64,000 nucleotides of DNA from Bos javanicus (taxonomy: Eukaryota > Chordata > Mammalia > Artiodactyla > Bovidae). The stretch spans positions 5,810,854-5,874,853 of the forward strand of contig NC_083897.1 of assembly GCF_032452875.1 (NCBI RefSeq). The letters run 5' to 3'. Position numbers and translations under genes: made by a program. Within the stretch, counting starts at the first letter, position 1; each line of letters starts with the position of its first letter. Positions 21,735 through 32,502 of this stretch are shown here, piece by piece. The notes under the pieces are model-generated. The model was not told where the DNA came from. It saw only the letters and a program-made list of their open reading frames with translations, and did no database searches.

Positions 21735-22510
21735 ACAGAATCAAAGAATCATAAAATTTGAAAGAACCTTAAAAGTTACTACTGAAGCTGAATCCATTCT
21801 CTGTACTCTGACACCAAATTAAATCTAAGAGAGAGTTTTGGGTGATGTATAAGACAACAGCTTTATTCCTTTGCTAGGCAAAGGAGGCCACAGAAGGCTA
21901 ATGCCCTCAAAACTGTTATGTCCCAACCTTGAGAGGGTAGTGAGAAGCTTTATGATAGTGGTTCAAAGAGGGGATGACAAGTTCAATGACAGTCTTCTGA
22001 TTGGTTGGTGGTGAGATAAGTGGGAGTCAGCATCATCAGCCTTTTTATTCTAACCAGTCTGGAGTCTCTGTCCTTGTGGGCAGCATACAGTTAACTTTTC
22101 CCACCTAGTGGGGGTTTTAGTATCTGCAAAAGCATTCTAAGATATTGTTATATATATTCCTTGTTGGGGAGCTAAGACTCTGCCCTAAAGGCTGCATTAT
22201 GATTTCTGGACTGCTCCTCCCTTGTCTCCACATCTCCTATCTTCCCTAGTACCTGTTTGAACCTGTCCCTTGGAACTCAGGCAAGGTCATGGAGGCTGGA
22301 TGAAGCCTAGTTCCTATAATCAAGAAGTGGAGGACACAGAAAGACAAAGGCTTTTGTGCCCAGGAGCCTGATAGAGCCCTGCTCAGTATCACTGCTATAC
22401 ATCCAATGAGTGAATTGTGTTACTAAATTCATGATAGGTGTTACTCTGCCTATCTTTGGATGTCTTTGGTAACAGGGAACTCACTACCATAAGGGGCAAG
22501 TTCCCCCCTC
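21735..22510. repeat. Old interspersed repeat flanking the LTR
   Basis: 'cagaatcaaagaatcataaa' to the left of the LTR, and 'acagggaactcactaccata' to its right, resemble the two parts of one old mammalian repeat (CR1/L3-like). The LTR at 21809-22385 splits it. The family name is uncertain. Confidence 0.35.
21809..22385 (-). mobile_element. Probable solo ERV LTR, antisense
   Basis: Read on the minus strand, the 577-bp segment starts TGAGCAGGG and ends GGTGTCA, the TG...CA shape of an LTR. In order it holds a CCAAT-type box (ccaaccaatcagaa), a TATA-like cataaagc and the polyadenylation signal aataaag, spaced as in retroviral U3-R-U5. The flanks gtact and gtatc could be a decayed target-site duplication. 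No internal retroviral sequence adjoins, so it looks like a solo LTR left by recombination. The family was not identified. Confidence 0.6.
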
Positions 22511-23245
22511 ACTTTTTTAAAGTAATATCATATTATTATTTTAAATGACCAGACCCATTCTTTATATCAGTTCTCTTACAAGTTTTACTTACTGCTTCCA
22601 GTTATAGTTATTGCTTTTGCTTAGCACTCATAATAAAAGGAGTTAGTTAGCTGAAGAATGTGTCATATTCAAAAATTTGAGAGTAAGACATTTGGAATCT
22701 GGGGAAAATACATGATTTGCCTCAAATCTGATGAAAGATTAATGAATTCTGGATTCCCAGATATTTCACTTTTTGTGATCTGAGTAACAAAATTCCATTT
22801 ACATTCAACTGTTAGGGACACATATCTTGCAATGTAAAATATGACAGTGTATGACCACAACCTAGACCATATGCATCTGAGGTCTGAATGCAAAAAAAAA
22901 AGAGAGAAAGAAAGAAAACCCAGAAACTTTTAGGATCTTCCTTCATTTCCTCCAATATGTTTTCAAACTGTATTTGCAGTAATTGTTGCTTCAGCATAAT
23001 TCTTTATATCTCCATAGAGGAGTATTTTTATTCTTCTGTGAGAAGACATAAAGAGAGAGATGCCCACATATCTGGCGGCTTTTTGGGTACTATTGATTTG
23101 GCATATTGATGGTCCATTATCTGAGAGTAAAAAGGACATCATTCTTTACTCCTTGCCCAAGAGCCCTGAGACTCTTCGTTTTTTATTTTTAAATTTCAGG
23201 TGTATAGTTAGCTGAGTCTGTTCCCTCTGGCTTTTTGTTTGCTTG
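22511..23245. other. Unassigned sequence
   Basis: No supported feature seen. Purine-rich stretch at 22888-22918. Confidence 0.4.
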
Positions 23246-23545
23246 TTTATTATTTTTTAAAATACAAGTTTATTTATTTTAATTGGGGGTTAATTACTTT
23301 ACAATATTTGGAAAGATTTCCAAAGTGAATTGGAAAAAAAAGAATTCTAGGTTAGAGCATTGGACAAGTTTTTTTTTTTTAATTTTATTTTTAAACTTTA
23401 CATAATTGTATTAGTTTTGCCAAATTTATTATTTTTTAAAATATAAGTTTATTTATTTTAATTGGGGGTTAATTACTTTACAATATTTGGAAAGATTTCC
23501 AAGTGGATTGGGAAAAAAAGAATTCTAGCTAAGAGCGTTGGACAA
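23246..23545. repeat. 122-bp direct duplication flanking a minimal L1 tail
   Basis: Segment 23246-23367 is repeated at 23425-23545 with about seven substitutions and small indels. Between them lie 57 bases (23368-23424): a T-run, then 'taaactttacataattgta', then 'ttagttttgccaaa'. These are the poly(A) and last bases of a ruminant L1 in antisense. The duplicated unit itself contains 'gggggttaattactttacaa', a piece of an earlier L1 3' end. Confidence 0.85.
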
Positions 23546-25675
23546 ATGTCTCATGTTTGTCTGTGATGACATAAGCTTTGACTTTGAGTCGGTATCATTG
23601 TTAAAAGAGTAGTCACACTCACTCACTGCAGCTGGTTTTTGGTGTATAATTTAGTAATAATGATACTAGCTTTGGGGGAAGTATGAGTTTAGACCTGCTG
23701 TGATTTTTCATATTTTGTGAGACAGCTGTACTTGAATTCTTCTTCCAGTGATTTCTTTATATTTCTATGACAGCCAAATGGTTAGCTTGTGTGTATGTTT
23801 ATTTTTGCATGTGAAAAGGACTCCATGTAGCTTTATTAAACCCCTTTCAGGAACAAGTAATTTAACATCAAATGGTAAAATTATATGCTTGTTTTAACTG
23901 TTAGAAGTGTTTTTCTGTTTTACTGAATTTTTACTTTCACTGTCATCTGAATGAAATGTAAATGATTCTTTATTCAGGTATGTATGTCCTTGAATGGACT
24001 TTAAAAGCAAATGTGCTCAGAATGTCAAGAAACGTAGGAAAATACAATATAATGATAAAGAATTTTTAGCTGATCAGATTGATCCTTAGTCATAGTTGAA
24101 AATGTGTTTTCTTTACTTCCTTCATGTGTGTGTATATGGGAGGCTGTTTGTATTGTGGGAAATGCATTTTGTACTGGGGTGAGTAGTCCATAAAGATAAA
24201 GGTTCTTAGACCTTCAAAATGTCTTCTCTTTGCCTGTTTAACTGGCTTCTTGATGGCGGTAGTTCTGCTGCTGCTGCTAGGCATGTTTTAAGAAGTGCCT
24301 CCTCAGAAAGGAATAGAGTCAAAACTATCTCCTATGTCACAAAGCAAACCTTTGTTTAGGCTTGCCACCCTATTAACTTGAACCTCAGTGTTCCAGAAGT
24401 TTTGTTTTTTGCTTACATTTCCTAGGTTCAAACAGTGAGTATTTTTTTCTTTGAATTAAAGACCTTGAGGATGTTCATTTAGTCTTTACTTACCTATTTG
24501 GCTTCACAGGCCAGCAGATCCAACTGCCAAGCTGTTGAGTCTAGCAGCTAGCTGGTAGAAATGCTGGGAATATGTGTTTTCTTCATATTTATGACAATTG
24601 GGAAATTATATATATTCATGTCCACAATATATATGTGTACTGAAATAATAGTATTCCCTCTTTATATCCCTGGAAAACAGAACATTAAAATCTATACCTT
24701 TTTGTTTTAGATTGTAGCTAGAAGATGAGTGGAGGAGAGAAGGGAGAAGAGAGTCATTTTATGGAAATGTCCAGTAGTACTTATAAATGTTAAGATTCTT
24801 AATAGTCTTTACTCTCTTGTTAGAGTGTAAAATGTCTTCTCAAAGTATGAATCCTTTCAGCCCTTAATCTTTCAGCAATAGCTGTATTTACATTATATTT
24901 CTGTGCTGCAAGCATTTAATTTTTGCAACAGTGTTTGTTCTTTTCCTATTCCGCACATCGTGTTTTTTTTTTTTTTTTTTTCAAGTCAAATTCTACCATT
25001 TGCCATGAATCATTTATCTTGGGATAAAGTCAATCTGCCTGCTGTAGGCCACTCTGTGGACTGCTCTTATTTCCCTCCTGGAGTGGCCTGGGCTTACTGA
25101 GACTGAGATTAGTCAGTCATAGAGATTACCTCAGAGCCTGTGGTTGATATCAGATATGGCAGACAGTCATATGAGGAAGAGAATTAGCATATACCAATTC
25201 TTATACATCCTCCATAAACATCAATCCTTTGCGAACTCATTTCAGATTTTCCAGTCTTGATGTGATTAAATAGGCAGCTTTGCGGCATGTTCTTCTGGTG
25301 GAGGGAGGCTGAGTCATGACAGTTTAAAAATAAAAATAGGGGGCACTAATATCCACAGAATTTTTATAGAATGTGTCTCCATGCTTGTCATCCTTTTCTT
25401 CCCTCTGTTCCTTTTAAATCAAGAGCTTTTGTCTCTCTTGGCTCTTCCCAGAAATGTTCATGCATTGAATAGGCAGATGGTGGGTTGAGCTTGGAGAGAC
25501 CTAAAAGGGCACAGTCATGCCTCAGCATCTTTCTCTAGTACAGATGCCCGTTTGTACATTGACATCCAGTAAACCTTTGCTGATTGCAGTCAGATCTTAA
25601 TTCTTAGTGTGGTTCAATACCTTTTTTTTTTCTCTTTTACAATTTTCCATTCTTGCATGCCTGTTGGCCTCTCAG
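23546..25675. other. Unassigned sequence
   Basis: The longest stretch without clear repeats in the first half. A poly(T) run of about 20 lies at 24962-24981. At 24251-24281 a short ctgctgctgctgct run looks like a stand-alone triplet repeat without SINE body. No gene recognised. Confidence 0.4.
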
Positions 25676-25880
25676 GCATGCATGCATGCTCAGATGTATC
25701 TGACTCTGCGACCCCATGGACTATAGCCTGCCAGGCTCCTCTGTCCATGGAATTCTCCAGGCAAGAATACTGGAGTGGGTTGCCATTTTCTCCTCCAGGG
25801 TATCGTCCCACCCTAGGGATCGAACCCACGTCTCCAGCATTGGCAGGCAGCTTCTTAACCACTGAGCCACCAGGGAAGCC
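25676..25880 (-). mobile_element. Bov-tA SINE, antisense
   Basis: Body 'ctgactctgcgaccccatgg' through head 'gagccaccagggaagccca'. The left end is fused to a catgcatgcatg repeat. Confidence 0.93.
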
Positions 25881-26734
25881 CAGATTTAAGGAAGGCTGCA
25901 GAAGCTGCAAGTCAACGAGGTTGGCCTCTCATCTGATTGCAAAGTATTCATCTTCATTCCTTCTGCATATACTGATCAGTATGTAAAGGAGGAGGAGGTC
26001 ACAGTATTCCCAGACCAAATAGAGCAACTGGACTGAGTTCTAGGTAGTTGGGAGTCATCTTGGTAATAGTAAGCTTAGAAATGGTAGACAGGATTTGAAG
26101 TGCAGAAAGATGGTCTGTGATTAATCCTGACACCTCTGGACCTTATACAAGGCTTTCCCAGAAGAAATTATGAAGGAAAGTGGAGTTCTGCATCCAGCGT
26201 TTTCCTTCCCTTTGTGGCAACTCACTGCATTTTAACTTCATCTATTCTGTTTGAGGGTCAGTCAACTTCAGAACTGTATTTATCTCTTCTTTCACTTATT
26301 CTTATATATATATATTTTTTTTTTTTTTCCATTTGGGTTTTAGGACAAGCCAAAGAATTGAGGCAGAATAATCTAGAAAAGTTGCCCAAAAATACCCAAA
26401 GTACCAAAACAATGCTCTCCTTTAAGTCCTGCCTACTCAAATGTTAGAAACAAACAAGATATCCTAAGATAGTTATATACTTAGGAAGTTTCCCAAATAC
26501 CATCTTCTCTAAAGCCTCTTAATTTCCTGAGATTTCATTCTATGAGGTATTCCCTCTATAAATAATTTCAATCTCCATTGCTTTCTATGCCTTATCCTGT
26601 AACCATCCTTAAATAGCTTTTGTTAAAAATAAAATCTTCCCTTGGTGTAGTCTGTTTTCAGATAGACCATATTCTCCCTGTTTCAGTATAGCATATTGGT
26701 TACCAGCTCACATTTTACAGCCAGATATCATACT
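25881..26734. other. Unassigned sequence
   Basis: A TA then poly(T) tract lies at about 26304-26330. No other feature recognised. Confidence 0.4.
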
Positions 26735-26955
26735 TTGAATTTCAGCCATTCCAGTCACAAACTATGTGAACTTGGGCAACTTACTTTAGAAAATAATAGA
26801 AACCTCTCTGTGCCTCAGTTTCCTCATTTGTAAAATGGGATAATAACTGTACCTAACTTATAGTGTTGTAAGGATTAAATGACTAAATATATGTAAAGCA
26901 CATGGAACAGTATATGGCTCTCATTAGTGCTATTTAAATGTTTGTTATTATAATT
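26735..26955 (-). mobile_element. MIR SINE, antisense, nearly complete
   Basis: 'gaacttgggcaacttacttt', 'ctcagtttcctcatttgtaa', 'aatgggataataactgtacc' and 'aggattaaatga' give the full antisense MIR order. Confidence 0.85.
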
Positions 26956-26959
26956 CCTT

Positions 26960-27182
26960 TGGAGATAAGCTTTACTACTCTAATTTTTGTCTGTAGTACT
27001 TATCACTTTCCAACATAATATATGATGGATTGCTTTGACCTTTTCTCCGCCCCCCCCCGCCTCTTCCTCCTGCTAAATCATAAGCTCTATGAGAACAGGG
27101 ATTTTTTTCTGTTCTCTTCATTGCTGTATATCCTCTGTGCTTCGCACATAGTAGGTATTCAATAAACATTTGCTGAATGAAC
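26960..27182 (+). mobile_element. L2 3' end, sense
   Basis: 'agtacttatcactttccaac', 'aagctctatgagaacaggga' and 'cacatagtaggtattcaata' followed by 'aatgaactcattg' form the canonical L2 3' terminus. A C-run (27049-27057) interrupts it. Confidence 0.8.
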
Positions 27183-27339
27183 TCATTGTAATCTGGCTTT
27201 CTTGCCTACCAATCTATTGAAGTTGCTCTTGCAGAGGTTATTAGTAACTGCAAACCTGTGAACCACCTTTAGCACGTCCCCCTTCTCTTGCTCACAGTAT
27301 CTAATCAAAGAAGACATCAGGTTAATTGTACTGGCAAGT

Positions 27340-27665
27340 ATCTCTCAGATCCATCTTTGTCCTCCCAGAGCCACTGCTACTACCTTCTCTAGTCCTAGCC
27401 ACCATCTATTTCCAGAGTCTTGCAGTAGACCCCTAATTAATTTTCTTTTTCTATTTTTGCTTCTTTTGACCCATTCTCTATGTAGTAGCCAAGGAAGATT
27501 TTAAAAATGTTAATCAAACAACACCATACTTTAACAACCCTTTCTTGTTATTGTTTAATTGTTAAGTCATGTCCAATTCTTTGTGACCACTAGCTTCCTA
27601 TTGTTCTGTACAGTAAAATACAAAATTATTCAATGATCTACATGAAACTGTGCTAGCTGATCTTT
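27340..27665 (+). mobile_element. L2 internal fragment, sense, split by a BovB tip
   Basis: 'tagccaccatctatttccag', 'agtcttgcagtagacccct' and 'ctatgtagtagccaaggaag' match the L2 region upstream of its 3' UTR. A 45-bp BovB tip at 27546-27590 interrupts it. Confidence 0.55.
27546..27590 (-). mobile_element. BovB 3' tip, about 45 bp, antisense
   Basis: 'gttattgtttaattgttaag' then 'tcatgtccaattctttgtga' is the extreme 3' end of BovB and nothing more. Confidence 0.65.
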
Positions 27666-27674
27666 TAGTTTCTT

Positions 27675-28440
27675 AAAAAGTTAAATGGTTACCATTTGAC
27701 CCAATGGTTCTACTCCTCAGTATATATCAAAGAGATTGAAAACACTGATATAAACTTGTACGCAAATGTTCTAGCATTATTCATAATAGCTGAAAAGTAG
27801 AATCAGGCCAAATATCAATCAATTTATGAAAAGATAAATGAATGTTATATTATCCATATACAGGAATATTATTCTATTGTAAGCAGCGATGAAATACTGA
27901 AACATGCCACAACATGGGTGTACCTTGAAAACCTTGTGCTAAGTGAAAGAAGCCAGAAATATATTGTATTATTCCATTTATATGAGATGTCCAGAATAGG
28001 TGCAAGTATAGAGATAGGAAGTAGATTTTGTACTTGGTAGGGATTGGGACTGCTGCTGCTGCTGCTAAGTCACTTCAGTCGTGTCCAACTCTGTGTGACC
28101 CCACAGATGGCAGCCCACCAGGCTCCCCCGTCCCTGGGATTCCCCAGGCAAGAACACTGGAGTGGGTTGCCATTTCCTTCTCCAATGCATGCAAGTGAAA
28201 AGTGAAAGTGAAGGCGCTCAGTCGTGTCCGACCCTCAGCGACCCCATGGACTGCAGCCTTCCAGGCTCCTCCGTCCATGGGATTTTCCAGGCAAGAGTAC
28301 TGGAGTGGGGTGCCATTGCCTTCTCCAGGTTGGGACTAGGGGAACATAAATGCTAACGGGTATTGAGCTTCTTTTGGGAGGTGTCAAATGACAAAAACAA
28401 AACAGTTTAGTAATGAGTTTGATATCATATATTCAAGGAA
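27675..28440 (+). mobile_element. L1M-type 3' region, sense, split by Bov-A2
   Basis: 'accatttgacccaatggttc', 'attattcataatagctgaaa', 'aacatgggtgtaccttgaaa' and 'aagtgaaagaagccagaaat' are consecutive landmarks of old L1 3' ends. The element is interrupted at 28052-28329. Its last part probably lies at 31178-31303, beyond a later ERV-like block. Confidence 0.75.
28052..28329 (-). mobile_element. Bov-A2 SINE, antisense, full length
   Basis: A complete dimer with little decay. Target-site duplication ttgggact lies at 28044-28051 and 28330-28337. Confidence 0.93.
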
Positions 28441-28636
28441 AAACAATCTATGGTTTGGGGGTGTTGACTGGAAAAAATGCACAACCTGAAAGTTGAGAGT
28501 TAGGGTTTATTTGGTACATGTTCTGAGGACTTCAAGTCAGGGACACAGAAGTCTCAAAGAGGCAAGGGAGGGGACAGAATATATAGGAGTTTTTGCAACA
28601 AAGACTGGGTAGTCGTAACATTGAAAGATTATTCTT

Positions 28637-29246
28637 TTTTTTTTCTAATTTATTTTTTTTCCATTTTTTTCCATTTTATTTTATTTTTAAACTTTACATA
28701 ATTGTATTAGTTTTGCCAAATATCAAAATGAATTCACCACAGGTATACATGTGTTCCCCATCCTGAACCCTCCTCCCTCCTCCCTCCCCATACCATCCCT
28801 CTGGGTCGTCCCAGTGCACTAGCCCCAAGCATCCAGTATCGTGCATCGAACCTGGACTGGCATCTCGTTTCATACATGATATTTTACATGTTTCAATGCC
28901 ATTCTCCCAGATCTTCCCACCCTCTCCCTCTCCCACAGAGTCCATAAGACTGTTCTATACATCAGTGTCTCTTTTGCTGTCTCGTACACAGGGTTATTGT
29001 TACCCTCTTTCTAAATTCCATATATATGCATTAGTATACTGTATTGGTGTTTTTCCTTCCGGCTTACTTCACTCTGTATAATAGGCTCCAGTTTCATCCA
29101 CCTCATTAGAACTGATTCAAATGTATTCTTTTCAATAGCTGAGTAATACTCCATTGTGTATATGTACCACAGCTTTCTTATCCATTCATCTGCTGATGGA
29201 CATCTATGTTGCTTCCATGTCCTGGCTATTATAAACAGTGCTGTGA
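28637..29246 (-). mobile_element. Ruminant L1 3' end, antisense, with target-site duplication
   Basis: A T-rich tail, the purine-rich L1 3' UTR (as plus-strand 'ccctcctccctcctccctcc') and the ORF2 C-terminal end at about 29013-29246. A perfect 15-bp target-site duplication tgaaagattattctt lies at 28622-28636 and 29247-29261. The tail is a complex mixture of T and ATT blocks, not a clean homopolymer. Confidence 0.93.
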
Positions 29247-29276
29247 TGAAAGATTATTCTTAATTAAAGAAAACTA

Positions 29277-29547
29277 GGAGAAGGCAATGGCACCCCACTC
29301 CAGTACTCTTGTCTGGAAAATCTCATGGACAGAGGAGCCTGGTAGGCTGCTGTCCATGGGGTCGCTAAGGGTTGGACACGACTGAGTGACTTCCCTTTCA
29401 CTTTTCACTTTCATGCATTGGAGAAGGAAATGGCAACCCACTCCAGTGTTCTTGCCTGGAGGATCCCAGGGACGGCGGAGCCTGCTGGGCTGCCGTCTAT
29501 GGAGTCACACAGAGTCGGACACGACTAAAGTGACTTAGCAGTAGCAG
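29277..29547 (+). mobile_element. Bov-A2 SINE, sense
   Basis: Both monomers present with a short tail gcagtagcag. It lies only 15 bp from the duplicated end of the L1, inside the ERV-like block. Confidence 0.92.
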
Positions 29548-30032
29548 GTATCTCAAGGTAACAACTTGAATGCTTTTATGCATGGAAAGTTGCAAAGTCT
29601 GGGCTACTTGAAATCATTTCTGTGATAGGCAGCTCAGCTGTGTGGGGCTAGTATCCTATGTGAGTCTCCTCTCAGTGCTTCATTGTTGGGGGTGGCTATA
29701 GCACTTGACTGCTAGGTGCTGGGCATCCTGTTTCATCCTGAGTTCCCTCAGGGCTCGCTGTAGGGGAGGCTGTAATGTGATGGCTTGATGGTGGCAACAT
29801 CCTTTGTTTACTGGTATGGCAGGCAATATTTTTCATTCACAGGGGAGTATAGTACCTAACAAGCAGTGGAGCACTCTTCCCAAGGAATTTTGGGCAAGAG
29901 TGAATTTTATGGAAAGTTAAAAGAGGCAACATGAAAAACGGCATGATTTGCCAGGAGGCTGGGGATTTCCTTATGAGACTAACTTGTCCTGTTTTCTAGG
30001 GTAAGCTTTAACTCACTAAAGCTGAGTGTTTG

Positions 30033-30437
30033 TTTTTCAGTTGCTAAGCTGTGTCTGACTCTTTCCAACCCCATGGACTGCAGTGTATCAGGCTTCTCTG
30101 TCCTTCACTATCTCCTGGAGTTTGCTCAAACTCATGTCCATTGAGTTGATGATTCCATCCAACCATCTCATCCTCTGCCGCCTCCTTCTTTTGCCTTCAG
30201 TCTTTCCTAGAATCAGGGTGTTTTCCAATGAGTCAGTTCTTTGCGTCAGGTGGCCAAAGTATTGGAGCTTCAGCTTCAGCATCAGTCCTTCCAATGAATA
30301 TTCAGGAATAATTTCCTTTAGGACTGACGGGTTTGATCTCTTTGCAGTCCAAGGGACTCTCAAGGGTCTTCTCCAGTACCACAGTTCGAAAGCATCAATT
30401 CTTCAGCACTCAGCTTTTTTATGGTCCAACTCTGAGT
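30033..30437 (-). mobile_element. BovB 3' end, antisense, about 405 bp
   Basis: From 'cagttgctaagctgtgtctg' to 'agctttttatggtccaact'. It carries the older-variant text 'gaatattcaggaataatttc' shared with the 32.5-35.9 kb copies. 5'-truncated, no open frame of interest. Confidence 0.9.
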
Positions 30438-31177
30438 TGGAGTATTATAATTAGTGTATGTTAGATTTCCCTGACAAGTATTTCCTGTAAGTATAGGCTT
30501 ACTTAGGTTCAAATTTGTTATATGAGCCAGGCTGTTGACTGACGCCTCCATTTTGTGGGTCTGAAACCATGCAACTCAGATTGAGATTTGAACCCACAGT
30601 CTTTTTATTGAAATCATACACCTGGTCTCAGGACTTAATAAAGTTTGGTTTCTTTGTCTCATCACAGGAGTTCAGTGAGAGACAAATTGATGGGTAAGAA
30701 ATGGTTTAGGGAGATACACATTCTATAGAGAGAATGCAATCCCTCTTTAAGACAAGAATGGCCTTGACGCTCTATAGACGGAATAGGGTCCATATCTGAA
30801 GTTGAGAGACTCCAAATATGGGGTAGTTAGTTTTTATTGGCTGAGTAATTTCATAGGCTAATGAGTGAGAACAGTATTCCAACTGTTTTGGGGAAGGAAC
30901 AGGGATTTCCAGGAATTGGTCCACCCCCACTTTTTGGCCTTTTATGGTTAGCCTCAGAACTGTCTTGGCACCTGTATGTCACTTCACATGCTGATGTATT
31001 AAAATGAGCATAAAATGGAGGCCTACTTAAGGTCCACTGGAATTAGATCTTCTGCAATCTTGGATCTAGTTGGTTCTAACCAGTTTTTGTCATGTCCTAT
31101 GGGCATGTCATTCTTTTGAATGTTGTGCCCTGCCCCCTTCCCTCCTATTTCAGGTCCTGATATATGAATTAACTTTT

Positions 31178-31303
31178 TTGGGGTGATGAAAATGTTCTGA
31201 GATTAGATAGTTTGCTGGTTTATAACTGTGAGTATTTTAAAAAACACAGTGAATGGTATACATTAAACTTTATAGTATTTTAATTATATCTCAATTTAAG
31301 AAG
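31178..31303 (+). mobile_element. L1M 3' terminus, sense
   Basis: 'ggggtgatgaaaatgttctg', 'agattagatag' and 'ttaattatatctcaattta' are the last 120 bp of an old L1. It fits as the continuation of the L1M that breaks off near 28440. Confidence 0.65.
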
Positions 31304-31309
31304 TTTTAG

Positions 31310-32172
31310 TCCTTGCCTACCCTCTAATCTCACCTCCTGACACTTTCTCTCTCACTTGCTGTACTCCAGCCACAATCGTCTTCTCTGTTTCCCAAACATG
31401 AAATGTTCTCTCTTATCTCAGGATGTTTCCATGTGGTAATCTGTGTTGTAAAACTCATTTCTCATCTTTCTTACATAACTCATTCTTATTAATTATTCAG
31501 GATAGAGGTGAAACTCTACTACTTTCTTTCTTCTGGAAGCCATCCTTGACTCCCTTCATATTTTGCTTGTCCCATTTTTATACAATCTGCATAGCATCCT
31601 ATGTGTCTCCATTAAAAATACGTGATTATATCTGCCTTTCAGATTGGGTCCATAGACCATAAACTCCATAAGATAGATACCATACCTATCTTTGTTTATT
31701 TTCTCTCCTTCATCCTTTATTCAAAACTAAAGACCCATTCCACTTTGTTGATATTTTGGATCCTAGCTATTATCATGAAGGCAATGGCTCCCCACTCCAG
31801 TACTTTGCCTGAAAAAATCCCATGGACGGAGGAGCCTGGTAGGCTGCAGTCCATGGGGTCGCTAAGAGTCAGACATGACTGAGCGACTTCACTTTCACTT
31901 TTCACTTACATGCATTGGAGAAGGAAATGGCAACCCACTCCAGTGTTCTTGCCTGGAGAATCCCAGGGATGGGGGAGCCTGATGGCTGCCGTCTCTGGGG
32001 TCGCACAGAGTCGGACACGACTGAAGTGACTTAGCAGCAGCTATTATCACCTTGTATTATCTCCTTTAAGTCTCAGGAGGGCAGGGATCCTGTCTACTTC
32101 AGTTGACCATTATGTCATGGCAATCCAGCCACATAGTGGATACTCAATAAATGCTTGTTGAATAAATGACTG
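31310..32172 (+). mobile_element. L2 LINE, sense, split by Bov-A2
   Basis: 31310-31775 holds L2 landmarks 'acttgctgtactccagccac', 'tgttctctcttatctcagga' and 'tggaagccatccttgactcc'. 32050-32172 holds the 3' end 'gggcagggatcctgtctact' and 'actcaataaatgcttgttga'. The Bov-A2 at 31776-32038 separates the halves. Confidence 0.8.
31776..32038 (+). mobile_element. Bov-A2 SINE, sense
   Basis: Both monomers are present with an 11-bp target-site duplication agctattatca at 31765-31775 and 32039-32049. Confidence 0.93.
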
Positions 32173-32502
32173 TAATGGTTTCCCCTTTTAACCTCAGTTA
32201 TCTGAGCAACAGCACACATGATTAAATGTGGGAAGTTTACATGATTTTCTGGTTAAAACCAAATATTCTCAAATATGACCCTTATTGCCTTTAGACATTC
32301 AGTCTTGAAACTGAATACACTTCTTTATAGTGTATCAGTTTCTTGGCATTTCTAGTTTTCTTTTGGGGAGTGGTGGTAAATAAAAGCATTAATCACATTG
32401 CCCCGGGAGTACACATCAACTCATAACATATCCTTCTTTTGACATGTAAGGCTCCTCCCCCATCTTGTCCCCGTGAGAATCAGTAATGAAGCATTTATGA
32501 CT
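32173..32502. other. Unassigned sequence
   Basis: No supported feature seen. Confidence 0.4.

Larger units (their letters stand above)
28462..31177 (-). mobile_element. ERV/LTR-like block, antisense, heavily interrupted
   Basis: After removing the later L1, Bov-A2 and BovB, the remaining pieces (28462-28636, 29262-29276, 29548-30032, 30438-31177) look like LTR-derived sequence. On the minus strand AATAAA-type signals occur near 28510 and 30640. There is a TG-type end at 28462 (tgttgactgg), and long G/C-balanced non-coding text without open frames. I recall similar sequence from laurasiatherian ERV LTRs but cannot name it. It may be two LTRs or an LTR plus internal remnant. Confidence 0.4.

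Noticed and set aside
24725..24790. ATG frame MSGGEKGEESHF after an acceptor-like tttttgttttag
   Set aside because: All three frames crossing the acceptor are closed and the ATG frame is only 22 codons; chance.
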